A stretch of DNA of 64,000 bases from Talpa occidentalis (GCF_014898055.3 NW_023603184.1:115062615-115126614); one strand, 5' to 3'. Counted from the stretch's first letter, positions 1 to 13,744 are shown. A program made the numbers and translations. Notes: generated by a model not told the origin, from the sequence alone.

Positions 1-2813
1 CAGTGTATAATGTGAAAGGAAAAGAGCTGTGGGAGTAAGACTGAATAAATGGGCACGGGCCAGACTAACCATGCACTTGTAACATGTATTAAGCACATAC
101 TTGCTAACCGTGCAACATGATAAATGACTGAATTTTGTATTAAATACAATGAAAAGGCATGAGAAGATTTTAAAGCACATGCAATTTAATTATGTTTCCT
201 TAAAAATCATTGTTGTGTACAAATATAGACAGCAGGCCTAATGGGTTAAAATAACTGAAAAATAAAGAACTAGGAAACTAGTACATTCATGGACTAAAAG
301 AAAAGTGTTTCCTTTGTTTTCATAACATTAAACAATAGTTATACTGAGCAGAGAGTAGCACTTCAGTCCATTCAATATACTTCCTCTCTTCCATTCATTC
401 ACTCTCACTCACTGCAAGCTTTTTCTAAGCACCTTTTATATTCTAGGTAGTGACACTAATGAGCAGAACAGAAGATTATTTCCAGGACTTTAAGCTGGAC
501 TTCTGATTCCTGGAAATGTTAGTGGTAAAATCACTGAAAAAATTCCTAACATCCTACCCCAAGCTATATTTAATAACTGCGATCAAATATTATAAGTCAG
601 ATAGCTTCTGATTTGAATATTCTATGAGAGTTCTATGGTATATTTTGAAAATTTTTTCAGAAATTACCTTTGGAAAGTAACATTCAAAGAGAAATATAGA
701 CACAAATATGGGGAAACATATTATTCAACATACTATAAAAATATTTAATGAAATCATCATGGATAAAAGGCAGATATCCTAGGAATTTTTTCCAAGATCT
801 TTTTAACCTTCTTCCTCAGAAGATGTATCTCCTCTAGTATTTTTATAATGCACAGATCTATACTGTAAGTCTAATCTTTAGTATAGAATAACTTTATCCA
901 TTTTAAATTGGAAAAAAAAAAAAGGAATTTGGCTTTAAAGCCACAAGTATAATCTGCTTGAAATTTGTGAATCTGCTTGAAATTTGTGATTGTGTTTATT
1001 CCTATTGTTTTCTCAAAAAAAGAAAATATATAATAGTTAGAACTCCTAATCCCTTCACCTCAACCAGTAATATATTGTCATTACTTAGATCACTAATGAA
1101 AACAAATGCCATTTCAATATTAACTGAAGATCACTGAAGTGGGAAATATTAACTTCTAATGATTTGCCAGCATGAAAGAGTTTGTAGATGTAAATGCATC
1201 CTAAGACTGGAAACTAAACATTGCATGAAGAAGCTAAATTCAATTTTGTCTCTCAGTAAATTTCAAAAAACCTGGAAACATTGTGAATCATTTTGAATTT
1301 CATTTTGAAAATACATTAGTCAGTGGAGGCACACTGATCTATCATTCTAATGAACAAGATGACTAAGCCCTGGAACAGACACAAGTTCTCATGGACCTCC
1401 TCAACCTTTAGCATCTGCCAAAAATCTGGCAAGTTCTGCCAAAAACATTGCCTACACACAGCAGAATATTGTAAAATGGGTCCCCAGAGTATGACTCTAT
1501 GTTTAAATACAGACTCACCACCTTAGCAACCTCAGGTCTAGGGAACTTACCAGGACAAACCCCAACAGCATACGCCCAGATGGTCTGGTCCTTCAAGCCA
1601 AGACATTCAGAGTCATAGCAGAACATATCTATGGGGTATGACTCAAGATTGGGATATGACTCAAGATTGAACAAGACATAAGGACAAAAACTGATCTTTC
1701 ATTAAAATAAAATCTTTATTTTAAATTTGAAAAAGCCAAAATGATTGAGACTATAAAATTTTAGTAAAATTGCTTCAGGATCAAAGTGTAAAGGCAAACT
1801 TGACTGCCTATACATCCTAATGGCAAAAAACACCCAAAAGAATGAATCAGAAAACAAGTTAGAATTAATATGAATTAAGTTAAATGCAGTTGCTGCTCTC
1901 TAGCAAGGTAAATGAGTTCCTGGACCCAATTTCAATGTAAGAATGTGGAGACTTCCCTACATCAACCCTCTGGGTTTCCTTCAATTCATCAATTCAGGTC
2001 AATTTTGCCACTATCTACCCAGAGATAGCATCAGATTCCACTGGCAAAGGGCTCAGTCCCCCAAGACCACCCTCCACTTCAGACATCAGTTGCATACCCA
2101 GGATGTTACCTGTACTTTTAACCAACTAGTTGCAGATTAGATGTTCCTCCAACCCGTCCCCTAGATTTGACTAATTTGCTGGCATGACTCGAACTCCAGA
2201 AACCCATTTATTCACTAGATCACCAATTTATTACAAAGGCTATTAAAGGACACAAATCAACAGCCAAATGAAGAGATATATAGTACAAGGAATGTGGGAA
2301 GGGATCAGAGATTTCGTGCCCTCTCCACACTAACCTCCCCAAACTTTTGCTTCATTTTTCACCAACCTAGAAGCTTCCTGTCCTGACCCTGTCCCCTTGG
2401 GCTTCTATGAAGATAGGCATCATTACACAGACATGATGGATCAACTTAATGACCTTGATGATCCATTCAAGCTCCAGTTCCTCTCCTTTCCCTAGAGGTT
2501 GGGGATTGGAAAGCACAGGAATGAAAGAATCAACTCTCCACTCACGTGGTTAGTTCTCCTGGAAAACCAGCCCAATCCTTAGGTGGGGCATTAACATAGC
2601 AAATACCATCCACCACTCTCAACACTTAAAAAGTTCCAAGGATTTTAGAATTGTGAGTCAGAAACTGGATGGAGACCAAATACATATAAGAAATGTATTT
2701 TGGCTATCTAAAATAAATCACAGTATCATACAAGATAATGCCATTAAGGAAGGAGGAAGAAGGAAGGGAGGAAATGAAGGTATGAGATAATAACTACAGA
2801 GAAAGGTTAGGAT
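1..2813. other. AT-rich intergenic DNA
   Basis: No gene seen. The stretch at about 375-480 (TTCATTCACT..., GAGCAGAACAGAAG) resembles an old mammalian-wide repeat. Two short direct duplications lie at 951-988 and 1637-1672. The rest I cannot assign. Confidence 0.5.
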
Positions 2814-2832
2814 AAAAAGATATCCAAAAAGT

Positions 2833-3086
2833 GGGGCCTCCCTGGTGGCACAAGGGGTTAAGCACCGCACTATAAAGCAGTCCGCAGCCTGAGTGCGATC
2901 CCTGGCCAGCAAGGGAGCAACCCACCTGACTTGCCAGCTGCTCCCCTCAGCAGTGTACTTCGTCAGTCTGCCTGTTCTGTTCCCCACTCTGTCTCTGGTG
3001 AATCCTCTCGCTGCCCCCATCCCCCCCATCTCTGGTCTGTACCCCAGCTCTTGTATGCATAAATAAATCAATCTTTAAAAATAAAT
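2833..3086 (+). mobile_element. tRNA-derived SINE, copy 1 (type A)
   Basis: Full-length: head GGGGCCTCCCTGGTGGCAC, tail CTTGTATGCATAAATAAATC. Bounded by an exact 19-bp TSD at 2814-2832 and 3087-3105. Type A tail (ATCTGG/CTGTACCCC forms). Confidence 0.92.
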
Positions 3087-3546
3087 AAAAAGATATCCAA
3101 AAAGTAACTGTTCTGCTCTCAAAGATTACAACAACATGTTATAAGGGCTATGCTCACCTATAGCTCAAGTTGATTTAATGATCACAGTAATCAGTTCCCA
3201 AATGTACTCTTCACTTTACAGTCTAACTAAACACAGGAAAATAAAAAATCAAAGGTAAGAATAGTCATGGAAATGAGGCCATTTATGCCTAATTTACTTA
3301 GCAAATTGAGATTTATAACAAATTAGTATCAGTCACATTTTTGTAATTCATTAAAATTGAAGTACTTTTTGTGCTCTAAAACAATCATGTTAGGTGAGAT
3401 TCTAGCTTGAACAAAAACTTAAGTTATCAAACATATTTATGTTCTATTTTTGGTGATCAAATTGATTAAAGTTGGCTTAAAAGCAAGTCATTCATCAGGG
3501 AAATTAGCGGTACCTATTTTCAGAGACTTTTAAAAATGCTTTTTTA

Positions 3547-3831
3547 GGGCCTCCCCTGGTGGCGCAGGCGGTTGAGCACCGCGCTGTGAAGCTCTCCGCA
3601 GTCTCTGCAGCGCCAATTCGACCCTGCCGGCGAGGGTCCCACATGGCGCTGCAGACCTCTCCTGTCTCCCCCACTGCTCCCCTCAGCGGTGTATTTCATT
3701 GGGTCTGCCTGTTCTGTTCCCCACTCTGTCTCTGGTGGATCCTCTTACCCTTCCGGGCATCTGGCCTGTACCCCGGTTCTTGCATAAATAAATAAATAAA
3801 TCTTTAAAAAAAAATCACTTTAAAAAATTTT
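3547..3831 (+). mobile_element. tRNA-derived SINE, copy 2 (type A)
   Basis: Full-length type A copy with a tRNA-like head (GGTGGCGCAGGCGGTTGAGC), a degenerate B box (AATTCGACCCTG) and an A-rich tail. TSD of 18-19 bp at 3528-3546 and 3832-3849. Confidence 0.92.
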
Positions 3832-4169
3832 TTTAAAAATGCTTTTTTAAATTTACCCAAAGTAATAATACAACGATGAAAGTAACAAATGCTCTGAGAC
3901 TCAAATTTGGATGGGTTACTTAAGATGGTATTGAGATTTAGATCTGAGATGTAGGTAGGATGAAAAGACACCTCCTAATCCTATGTTCCAAGAACAGTAT
4001 CTTACAGGTATGCTATATGGGGAATTCAGCTGAATATTGAAGCTGCACAGGTCCTAGGTTATATGGCAGCAAGAATTACGCTGACTTGTGGCAATGGTTC
4101 CACAAATGCTGACAAAATTAAAAATGGAACCCATTGCTACTTTAAAAGCTTCAGTAATTAAAACAGCAT

Positions 4170-4430
4170 ATTGGCATTAAAAAGACACATTAATCAATAG
4201 CACAGAATAGAGAGCCCAGAAATAAAAACATGCATATATGGTCAATTAATTTATGACATAAGGAGCTAAGAATATACCATTGGAAAAGGACTGCCATGTG
4301 TAAAAGAATGCCAATTCATGCCAAAAATCACAGAAAACTTAAAACAAAATAATTAAAGATGACAAAGACTGAAACCATAGACTACTAGGAGAAAGCACAG
4401 GATGATCATTGACATCTTCATGAATAATAT
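4170..4430 (+). mobile_element. ancient L1M ORF2 fragment
   Basis: Phrases such as CACAGAATAGAGAGCCCAGA and TATATGGTCAATTAATTTAT match the 3' part of old mammalian L1 ORF2, here heavily diverged. Confidence 0.65.
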
Positions 4431-4959
4431 GATCCATTTTTTTTTTTACTTCTCCATACTGTGTCTAATTGATAAAGCTCCATAATAGTACACAATTTCG
4501 AAAGCAAATGAAAGTAAGTTATAGATATAATAATTTGAGCAGGACATTTTTTTTATCTAAAATAGATACCCTCTAAATATTGCAGGTTGTTTTCAGAATA
4601 TTTTGGTATAACTTTTTATAACAACTAGGCATCTTATGTTTGAAGGTATTGTGATTTTTCCATATGTATATATGTGTATATAATATATATCATTTTTAAT
4701 AAATTCATCTTGATTTTTGAAAAAATACTGTAAAGTTTAAAGAAGCTAATTAATCATTAGAGGTTAGTAGTACTACCTTTCATTCAAAAAAATTCTAAAA
4801 ACGAAATACATATTTGGTTTTCTACTTCTTAAAAAATACTTTATTTCAAGTTGATTGTACTGGTTTTTCTCATTTATATTTTGTGCATAGAAGACTTGAG
4901 TGGTTCACACTAATTCCATAATCAAATATTTATATTCTTCCTAATATTTCCTAATAAGA

Positions 4960-5105
4960 TAGGCTGAACAATGGCTCAATTTTCTCAACCACAAGATCAC
5001 AACTCTTTCTACTTTATAGGGTAGCTGTGAGAAACAAATCAAACCCAATAAAAGTACCTTAACAGCACCTAAGATATATTATATATCAGCTATTATTATC
5101 AACAT
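4960..5105 (-). mobile_element. MIR relic
   Basis: CTCAATTTTCTCA, then TTTATAGGGTAGCTGTGAGA and AACAGCACCTAAGATATA follow the order of an antisense MIR core and tail. Confidence 0.5.
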
Positions 5106-7974
5106 ATAATTGCTAAATAGGAAATATTGAAATTATGTGAATTAAATTTAAAAAACACCAAAAAAATGACATCGGCTATCCATCTGCAATTTAATTACCT
5201 TTTAGCAACCTTTGTGTCACAGAACTTACTTAACATTATTGCATTCTGCAAACATTGGCCACTGGGGAAGCATGCAGGAAATACAGATCCAAAAGAACTA
5301 GGTTAAAAATACAAAGCAGTGACATGTAACATAATACTTGCTATATCAAAAAGGCAAACTCTTGCACACAATTGAGTTCATGTTCACAGTGGAAAACGCA
5401 TGTAAGACCAGATGGGTCTCTATAAACATGAATACAATGTAGAATTACAGTGCCTTTAGTCAAAAATCTCTGTTGTCCCAGGGTTCTTCTGACTTTTAAA
5501 ACCTATGTCAAAATACAGTCAATATTAGCAGTTCTTTAGAAACTAATTTTTGGCTAATAAATTAATCTGTTAATAAATAACAAATTACTGATTAATCATT
5601 TGAAGTCTTCCTTTCAAAGCAATGAATATGAACAGCCTGATTCTTTCTAGAATATTTGCAACCACATCATAGAGTGGTTAAAGGATATTTTGGCTATGAT
5701 CAAAGTATATCCACACGTAGTAATTAATGTTCACATTTCCAAATACTAGTATTAAATCTTTTATTAAATAAATGACTAATTAAATAATAAGTTCAAAAAT
5801 CTATTATCAGTAGTGTTGGAAAATGCCAATTTTACTTTCAATCTTATTTTAATTTTAATGCTGTTCTCCCAAAAACATGGTATTAATGTTTTAAAAGAAA
5901 TATTTCTGCAAATGTATTACATTTTTTGGTAACAACATTCACAAGTAAAATGAAGAGGTGACAGACTCCATCTCTGAGATAATACCATCGCAGACACAAC
6001 TAGAAATGTGACAATGTTCAGAAATACTGTTGCCATCAAAAAGCACATATTGCTAAAATCAAAAAAATTACGTTTAGTGCATATTTCCTGCCATAAATTA
6101 TAATCTTATCCTAGTGCCTCTCCTTCATCTAAAACCACCTTCCCCCCCGCTTCAAAAAAGCTCCAACAGAAAATGCCCTCCTGGAGATCCTTGCAGAAAA
6201 TTTCTATGTGGAAAAGTTCTGTAAGTAAACATAATTAACCCAGCTCTGACCTCTAACCATATGACTAGGGAAACTGTATGAAAGTTGGCTTAAACTGGAT
6301 TACTTATATATTAAAATTCACTTGCATATGATGTTATCCAAATACAAGAAGCCAAGAAACAGCTATTAATTTGTTAAAACAGTTTCTAAGGTGTGGGAAA
6401 CTCACATTGCAAGATCTTAACACTATTCAGACAAAGAGCCCATAGACAAATCAAAACAAAGGTGAGAAAGATGAAGCTATATTTTATAGGGGTTGAAGAA
6501 ACTGAAAGGATCACTTCCTATAAACTGAAAGAGAAAAGAATTATAATTGACTTGCCTGTTTCAACCCAGATATCTACTGAACATGTATTAATTTGTACTG
6601 TCTGTGAGGGCCAAGTTCTTCGCAAGCAGGAAATGCATTTGAAAAATTTATTAAGGGCTATCCTATCAGAAGGTGCTTAAAGGTTATGCTAACTTTTCAA
6701 GAAAATAATTTTTTCAACCATTTTTAGGTCATTTGTTTCAAGTGTTCAAACTCCATTTCTAAAATTTTCTTATAAAGTTCTATTTAGTTCAAAAGGTAAA
6801 TGATTGCCGTAAGAGCCTAAGAAACTGAAGTTTTTAAATCCTTTGCCTTGAGCCTGGAAAGTGTTAAGAACAGAAAGAAGTGGAAGGGAATGTTTACATC
6901 ACTCAAAACATAGCTACAGCTGTTCTGCATCAAAGGAAAAGTTTAACAAATAAAATGTGCTAAAAGCTAAAAAAGAAGCTCACGAAGTTTTGAAAGGACA
7001 TCTACCTTCTTCAAACTTACTTTTCTAGGTTATTATGTTACTTGATCTTGTCTTAATGTGACGATGATCTAACATTTTAATCACAAAAGATAAGACTCTG
7101 CCTTTGATAAATGCAAAATCTTCCATCAACTCAGCAGCTGTGTATGATTAAGAATGTAAATAGGCTCAAGAGACTGATTCCATTTCCAGGTCCTCTGTTT
7201 ATGAATCACCTACCCAGAGACATAATTTAAATGAAAACAGAATTTCTTCCTAAAGCAACAAACAAATTAACTAGTAGGAATACTACAGCAAGAGAACACT
7301 TCTTTATAGCACTGTTGTACTGAACAAAGGCAGGCTCCATTTTCTTTAAGACGTTTGCAAAGGTTGACATATAGTCAGAAAACTGAGAGTTTCTCTGGTT
7401 TTCATTTTCTGGAAAAATAAAAATATTACTTTCCCAGTAATAACAAGTTAAAATCCAGGTATTATTATGGCAGATGAAAGATCTTTCAATGATTCAGTAT
7501 TTTGATGGTGAATTATAGTGCATTACGTAATGCTCGTCAAACAAAGATTGGGTTGGCTGGTTCTGTTTACCTGGCTACCCTTGACCCAGATTCATGTGCT
7601 TGATTTACAAATCAAGATGAAATCTCTCCTAATGTCTGGGGTTGTGAAAAATTGTGCTGTTATTTAGCATTTCAAGTCAGGAAGCCATTATTCTAAGTGA
7701 AGGACTGGTAAATGAATACCAACTTGAGTAAAAGTAATGCTAAGTTATCTGAAATAAGAGACTACATAAATGAAGCCAAAAGTAATGTTAAGTCAATCTC
7801 AAATACATAAATATCCTGACCACTGTATTATAAGTTGCAGTGCCTGGCCATATGCAGTTTTGCTTTTTGCCCCTCACACATGGTGATGCTTAAAAGAAAG
7901 TAAAAAGATAGCATTACTATGTAAATAGAGCTGGTATATTATGTTCAAATCAAACTCTTGAAAATATCTGGAAC

Positions 7975-8050
7975 TATCAAAACATCAAATTTTCAACCTT
8001 ACCTATATACAATATTTATCTGTCAGTTGTACCTCAATAAAATTATTTTA
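7975..8050 (+). mobile_element. old L1 3' end
   Basis: CTATATACAATATTTATCTG and GTTGTACCTCAATAAAATTA match the terminal part of old L1M elements. A second similar end (CACATTGTACACTTTGAACT) is at 8160-8255. Confidence 0.6.
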
Positions 8051-9076
8051 AGCCTATGACTATTAATTCTTAATATTGGTCTGAATTTATATAATTCATG
8101 AAAAGGAAAAATAACCCAGAGAATAAAACTCAGTGACCATGGTGACTTTTAACAGTCAATTTTTAAATTAAAATATAAGTATGTTAAACTAGCACATTGT
8201 ACACTTTGAACTTACACAATGTTAGGTGTATGCCATCTCATTTAAAAAGGTTAATTTGGAAATAAATAAATTAGAAAATTAAATACCATGATTCATATGT
8301 TCAAATTCATCCTTTCACCAACAGCCTTACTTTAAATCATCTTTTTAAATGCTGGATTAAGGCTATCCAAGATAATAATCACCATCTCTACTCTTCCCTC
8401 AACCTCATGTAAACTCAAACCACAATGGCATGTAGTGATAAAAGGCACTCCTGACACAATAATTCAACCACATTATCCAAAGTATCCAGAAATATTTGTG
8501 AATCTATTAGGTATTTTGATGTAAAGAACTGAATTATTTATTCAACTGGTACTCTTGAGTTTGATCTGGAAATAGAGGAAAGTAGAGTAACTGAGGGTGT
8601 CCATGGTCTGTGTACTTTACAAGTTTAAGTTCAATTCTTGTGACTATAATCATTTACCTGAAAATTAGTATGGACCCATTCCCTTATATGAAGTTTTGTT
8701 TATAAAATATTCACTTTGTGGCATCTATTCTTGATAAACAATATACATTTTATCTCAACAGAAAGCTATATTCACAAAGAGAGAGAGATTCTGCTCCCAA
8801 AATTGTAGAAATATCTTCATATTTTACTGATTCTTATAAGGCCCCTCCGTGCTAACGCCTATTCCTTAGTCAATTAAAAATGAAAACCTAATTGCTCAAT
8901 TGACATTATCCCACAGTATTATGTAAGGCATTAATAAAACAAGGAAATTATCTTTAGTTTCTCCTTAATACATTCATTGAGAAGACACTGAAATGAAAAT
9001 TAAATTCTATTTCAAATTGGGAGGCAAGGTGGGAAAGTTTTAGTAATTACAACAATTCAGATTAAAATTATCACTT

Positions 9077-9365
9077 GGGCCTCCCTTGCTGGCGCAGGCG
9101 GTTGAGGGCAGCACTGTGAAGCTGTCCGCAGCCTCTGCAGCACCATTTCAAACCCAGCCAGCCAGCAAGATTCCCACATGGCATGGCAGACCTCTCCTGT
9201 CACGCCCGCTGCTCCCCTCAGCAGTGTATTTCAGTCAGTCTGCCTGTTCTGTTCCCTGCTCTGTCTCTGTTGAATCCTCTCACCCTCCCGCACATCTGGC
9301 CTATACCCAGGTTCTTGTATGCATGAATAAATAAATTTTAAAAATAATAATAATAATAAATAAAT
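9077..9365 (+). mobile_element. tRNA-derived SINE, copy 3 (type A)
   Basis: Head GGGCCTCCCTTGCTGGCGCA; tail with expanded AATAATAAT. Exact 13-bp TSD (AAAATTATCACTT) at 9064-9076 and 9366-9378. Confidence 0.92.
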
Positions 9366-9639
9366 AAAATTATCACTTAATTCCTTTAAAAACTATTCAT
9401 TTCATTCTAACAATAAAAATATCCTATATAAAAAAATAAAAATACATTTTTATGAGATAATTTATTTGTGACAAAACTATTAGCCAATTATTTCTTCAAG
9501 CAGCTTTCATAAATGAAATTACTGAAATTTTACTGTTTACTAAATCACTTAAGTAGAGCAAAAACCTAAAGAATGTCATGATACTTTTCTACCCACTCCT
9601 AACCATAGTTTGATGGAAACTTTAAAATGGCAATTACAG

Positions 9640-9956
9640 GGCCTTCCCTGTGGCGCAGCGGTTGAGCGCTGGGTTGCAAAGCTGCCCGCAGCCTCTGCAG
9701 CGCCAGTTCGATCCCCGGCTGCTCCCCGGCTGCTCCCCGGCCACCAGAGGAGGGTCCTGCATGGCGCGCAGACCTCTCTTGCAGCGCCCGCTGCTCCCCT
9801 CAGCAGTGTACTTCGGTCCTTCTGCCTGCTCTGCTCCCCGCTCTGGCTCTGGTGAATTCTCTCACCCTCCCGCGCTTCTGACTGTACCCAGTGCTTGTAT
9901 AAATAAACAAATAAATAAATAACTCTTTTAAAAAATAAATAAATAAATAAATAAAT
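9640..9956 (+). mobile_element. tRNA-derived SINE, copy 4 (type B)
   Basis: Type B copy (GCGCTGGGTTGCAAAGCTGC head; GCTTCTGACTGTACCCAGTG tail). B box GTTCGATCCCC is intact. The CCCCGGCTGCT unit after it is locally repeated. Exact 16-bp TSD at 9624-9639 and 9957-9972. The long AAAT/AAATAA tail suggests a young copy. Confidence 0.93.
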
Positions 9957-10503
9957 AAAATGGCAATTACAGTACTTAGAATCTGTTTGTTTTAGAATTA
10001 TGACAATTCAGACTGTAAAATTAAAAGGGGAATTCAATGTCAGGCACTAGGTAGAAGAGAGCAACAGAAATGCTTCCCTCTTAATTTAAATGTATGTTTT
10101 ATTCTAACCCAAAAGAAAAATAAAATATGTAAAACACTCTTAGTCCAAACTTTCAACTTTCATAAGTACATTCTCATAAGTCCCAAGAAAGAATACCATT
10201 TATTTCCATGTAATTAAAACTATAGTGTCAAACCCAAAAGATATATGACTTGAGAATAAAACAAATACTAAAGCCAGAAGCAGAAAAATTATTTTTATAA
10301 ACTTATTTATAACTTATTTTTTATAAAACAGAGCTAATATGTATATCTAAAAAACCCAATAACAGAATTACTGAAGTACTTCCAGTGACTCTAAAGACTT
10401 GATAAAATAAACAGAATTTAGTTTTTGAAGGTAAGTTTCTTCACATAAACTCTGCACTTGGTTTTACTTAATGATTTATGTTACATTTAAAATATAATAG
10501 ACA

Positions 10504-10765
10504 GGGCCTCCCCTGGTGACACAGGCGGTTGAGCGCCGCACTGTGAAGCTGTCCGAGGCCTCAGCAGCGCCAGTTCAATCCTAGCCAGCTGGTGAGAGTC
10601 CCACATGGCGCAGCAGACCTCTCCTGCCTCGCCCGCTGCTCCCCTCGGCAGTGTATTTCGGTCAGTCTGCCTGTTCTGTTCTCTGTTCTGTCTCTGGTGA
10701 ATCCTCTCACCTTCCCATGCATCTGGCCTATACCCCGGTTCTTGTATAAATAAAAAAATTTGTAT
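10504..10765 (+). mobile_element. tRNA-derived SINE, copy 5 (type A)
   Basis: Head GGGCCTCCCCTGGTGACACA and the type A tail CTATACCCCGGTTCTTGTAT are recognisable. Flanks share only AATAGAC, so the TSD has decayed or been trimmed and the right border is approximate. Confidence 0.88.
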
Positions 10766-10823
10766 ATGTAATAGACCTGTCAGACCCCAGACCCATATGT
10801 GGGGGGAGGGGGGATGCATAAGT

Positions 10824-11258
10824 GACCAGAGGCCTCACAACTTTCTATAAGATACCACCAGTACCGGCTAAACCTGCAGAGACCTTACAATTTTCTGTGA
10901 GATTCTGACAGTGCCCTCCCAGACTAGTGACACTGAGACCCACACTGGAGAGGGTGTCAGTTGGCCAGAGACCTTGCCACCTTCTGCAGGACCCCTCCTG
11001 TATCCACTTGGACCTGCAAAGGACTTGCAACCTCCTATGAGATACCACTCCAGGGTCTGCCCAAACTGTCAGAGTCCTCCCAACCTCCTGTGGGACTCCG
11101 CCAGTACCCACCTGGACCTACAGAGGCCTTATGATCTCTCATGAGATCCCCCCACACCCACGCTGACTGTTGAGACACCGGGTCCATGTCAGGGAGTAGG
11201 CCAAAGTGGCCAGAAGCCTCACAACCTCCCACGAGACTTCACCATAGCCAAGGCTGCC
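10824..11258. repeat. degenerate tandem repeat, unit about 50 bp
   Basis: Copies of a motif like CAGAGGCCTCACAACCTCC followed by TRTGAGATACCACCAGTACCC start near 10827, 10876, 10975, 11015, 11069, 11120 and 11210. The two wider gaps (99 and 90 bp) each hold one further decayed copy (GAGACCCACACTGG; GAGACACCGGGTCC). About nine units, GC-rich against AT-rich flanks. Family unknown. Confidence 0.75.
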
Positions 11259-11424
11259 ACCAACACTGTATGCCCAGCCCTGCCCCTTGGGTGTCAGGGA
11301 TCCTCACTGGAGGACCCACCCTGCAGCCCCCACTGCCCCAGTCATGCCAGCCATGACCACTACCACTGTGCTGCATGCTCGGATCTGCTCTGATTCCCCA
11401 GTTACTGTAGCAAAGATGCAGATA

Positions 11425-11640
11425 TGGAATAGCTCTCTCCCCTCCTCCCCTTCTCTGGTAACCTCAGTTCTACAGTCAGTTTCTAGGGTTTGATATTAGT
11501 CTGTCTTTATCTGGCCCTTTGTTTGCTTTCTCTGTATTCCGCATATAAATGACACCATCCGGTGTTTGTCTCTCCCCTTCTGACTTACTTTGCTTAGCAT
11601 AATCTATCCCTCCAGTGCCATTGTTTTTGTCACAAGTAGT
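11425..11640 (-). mobile_element. old L1 fragment, antisense
   Basis: CTCTGGTAACCTCAGTTCTA, TTCCGCATATAAATGACACC and CTTACTTTGCTTAGCATAAT match the antisense 3' part of old L1 ORF2. Confidence 0.75.
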
Positions 11641-13744
11641 TATTAGGAAAGGGGTTTAAAGCAGAATTTATTTGGGACAACTCTTTCCCAGGAATGAATT
11701 GCTACATGCTAATGGGGTCAAAGACACTAGATAATTCTCCAGAGGCCCCTTTCTATTCAAAAGGATTTTCAAAATAAAGTGGGGAGGTGGAAGAAGCTAG
11801 AGATCTGTTGCTTCGTGCACCAAATGCATTCTCAGACTACTAACATCTGTTTCAGTTTACATATTTTAAGTATGACTTTACACATGGAAATTAAACTTAG
11901 GCAATAGTACTAAGAAGCCAGTCTGCAAAAGAATTACAAATACCATTAACAGAATATGTCTATGTCTATATTCTATACAAAATACCTTGTGTGCCACCAA
12001 TGACCCCATCTCAAAACCCAAGAGTTGAAGAACAGTTCTTCATACTCATGAAATTTTTATAGCAGAGGGATAAAACAGTAAGAGAAGAGGTCTCATTCCA
12101 AAACAATGTAGAATTCAAGAGCTTAAAGAGCCCTTTGTGAATAAAGAAAATAAAAGATCAAAAATCTTTTTGAATTTCCCTATATTAAGAAATGTTCATT
12201 AAATAACATTCCACTAAATATACTTATTATATAGACATTAAAATATTTTTTAATGTGCTAATTAATAGAATTACAATTTCAGGTAAACTAGAGCACAAAA
12301 CATGTGAAAATAATGATGTACCTTTGCTGCCACCATGTGGTCGATTTGTGATTTTGCAATTGTAGTTTAAGTTTTAAAAAATCTTCATGCCAGACTCTGG
12401 AAAGCAAATACTATTAAAGCCTTCATAAATATAGGGTCTGTTCACTGATAATTTACATACTGCACAAATCTTCACTCAATGGATAGTAACTAGGAATCTA
12501 CAAGATAGTAAATACTGCATTACGGTATCTAGAAAACAATATATTGTTTTGCCCTCTGGGAGCGCCCATCTGTGAACATCAAAACACAGCAAATCAAATA
12601 TTAATGTGAGACAATTCAAGAGCTCTTATAAAACTGAATAGCAATGAGTGATAAAGGAAAATTTAAGTCCTCTGAATAAAAATCACTTCCTCATGCTCTG
12701 AGAAAGATAAATGAGAATGTTCATGGAATAGAATTGAGAAGTTTTGTGTCTCTTGAAAAAGGATTTAGATATACAGGATGAAAGCAAGAAGGCAGCTCAA
12801 GGAATTGTATGGTGAATATAACCGAGGTGAAAATGCATACATTGTGCAAAAATGAAAAATGATGTAAAAAATATATAAAATAAAAAAATAAACTGCTTTA
12901 GAAATTAAAAAAAAGGAACATTGAATAGAAGTACAGATCTAAAATCATCATGAAATATTTGGGGTGGGGGGTTCCCATAGTGAAGGTCATAGAGGTAAAA
13001 ATAAAAGAAAATAGATTGGAAAATAAGTCAAGACACTTTGTGACAGTCCTTTATTGCCAGACCGAGACACCTGCACTTCAGCAGCCTGTAAGTCTTCAGG
13101 AGTAAATGGTTCATTATATCAGGTATTTCCTTCCCACTGTAGGTGTAACTCCTCTGTCACATGAATGTATATGAGCTTATATAAAAATTTATTTTCCAAA
13201 CTGAGAATAATCAAGCAGCTAAAATCCTCTAATCCCACTCCTGAGGAAGTAATCAAGTTACAAGGCTTGAAATCAAAATCATCCAGAAAATCACAGCCAA
13301 ATCTCCAGGGGGGAAAATAATTTTAAAAAGTATTAAGGGAATTATTACTGGGCCCAAGGAGATATGTCACCTCTTCTTAATATTTTACTTAAATCTTCCG
13401 TTTTGAGAGAAAGGGGTATGCATTGTAGGGAAGGACAAATATCTTAATAAATAAAGGAGAAAGTGAAGCTTACAAGTCCCCCGCACAGCATGGTGTAATG
13501 CAGTGTAGGTTGGGGAGGGGCAGAGTCAGGTTTGGGAATGAAAGGCTGGCATAGTTGCAAAGTGTGATTCAGATGCCCAGCTAAAAGTAAAAACTCTAGC
13601 AGTGGGTCTATTTGCTTCAAATGGCTTATCCAAAAAGTTTTTAAATTAGAAAGTTTTTTGTTTATCATAGATCATTGGATGCTACATTGATTTGTTCTTA
13701 AAAATAGTTACAGAGCACCATAAAGAATAAAGTATTTCTGTCCT
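11641..13744. other. intergenic DNA, nothing recognised
   Basis: AT-rich, no supported gene or repeat. A 74-codon minus-strand frame (13444-13668) has no recognisable domain. Confidence 0.5.

Larger units (their letters stand above)
3850..9063. other. intergenic DNA with scattered old repeats
   Basis: No gene seen. A 95-codon open frame at 6393-6680 has no recognisable domain. Pieces that look like ancient L1 (4170-4430, 7975-8050, 8160-8255) and MIR (4960-5105) are listed separately; the remainder is unassigned AT-rich sequence. Confidence 0.5.

Noticed and set aside
6393..6680. 95-codon plus-strand frame
   Set aside because: No known domain, AT-rich intergenic DNA, no neighbours; consistent with chance.
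9610..9922. Overlapping frames of 81 and 90 codons
   Set aside because: Both lie inside SINE copy 4; similar frames recur in most other SINE copies in this window.
10824..11258. CRISPR-like array
   Set aside because: The spacing is uneven, units are degenerate with no unique spacers, and the context is mammalian.
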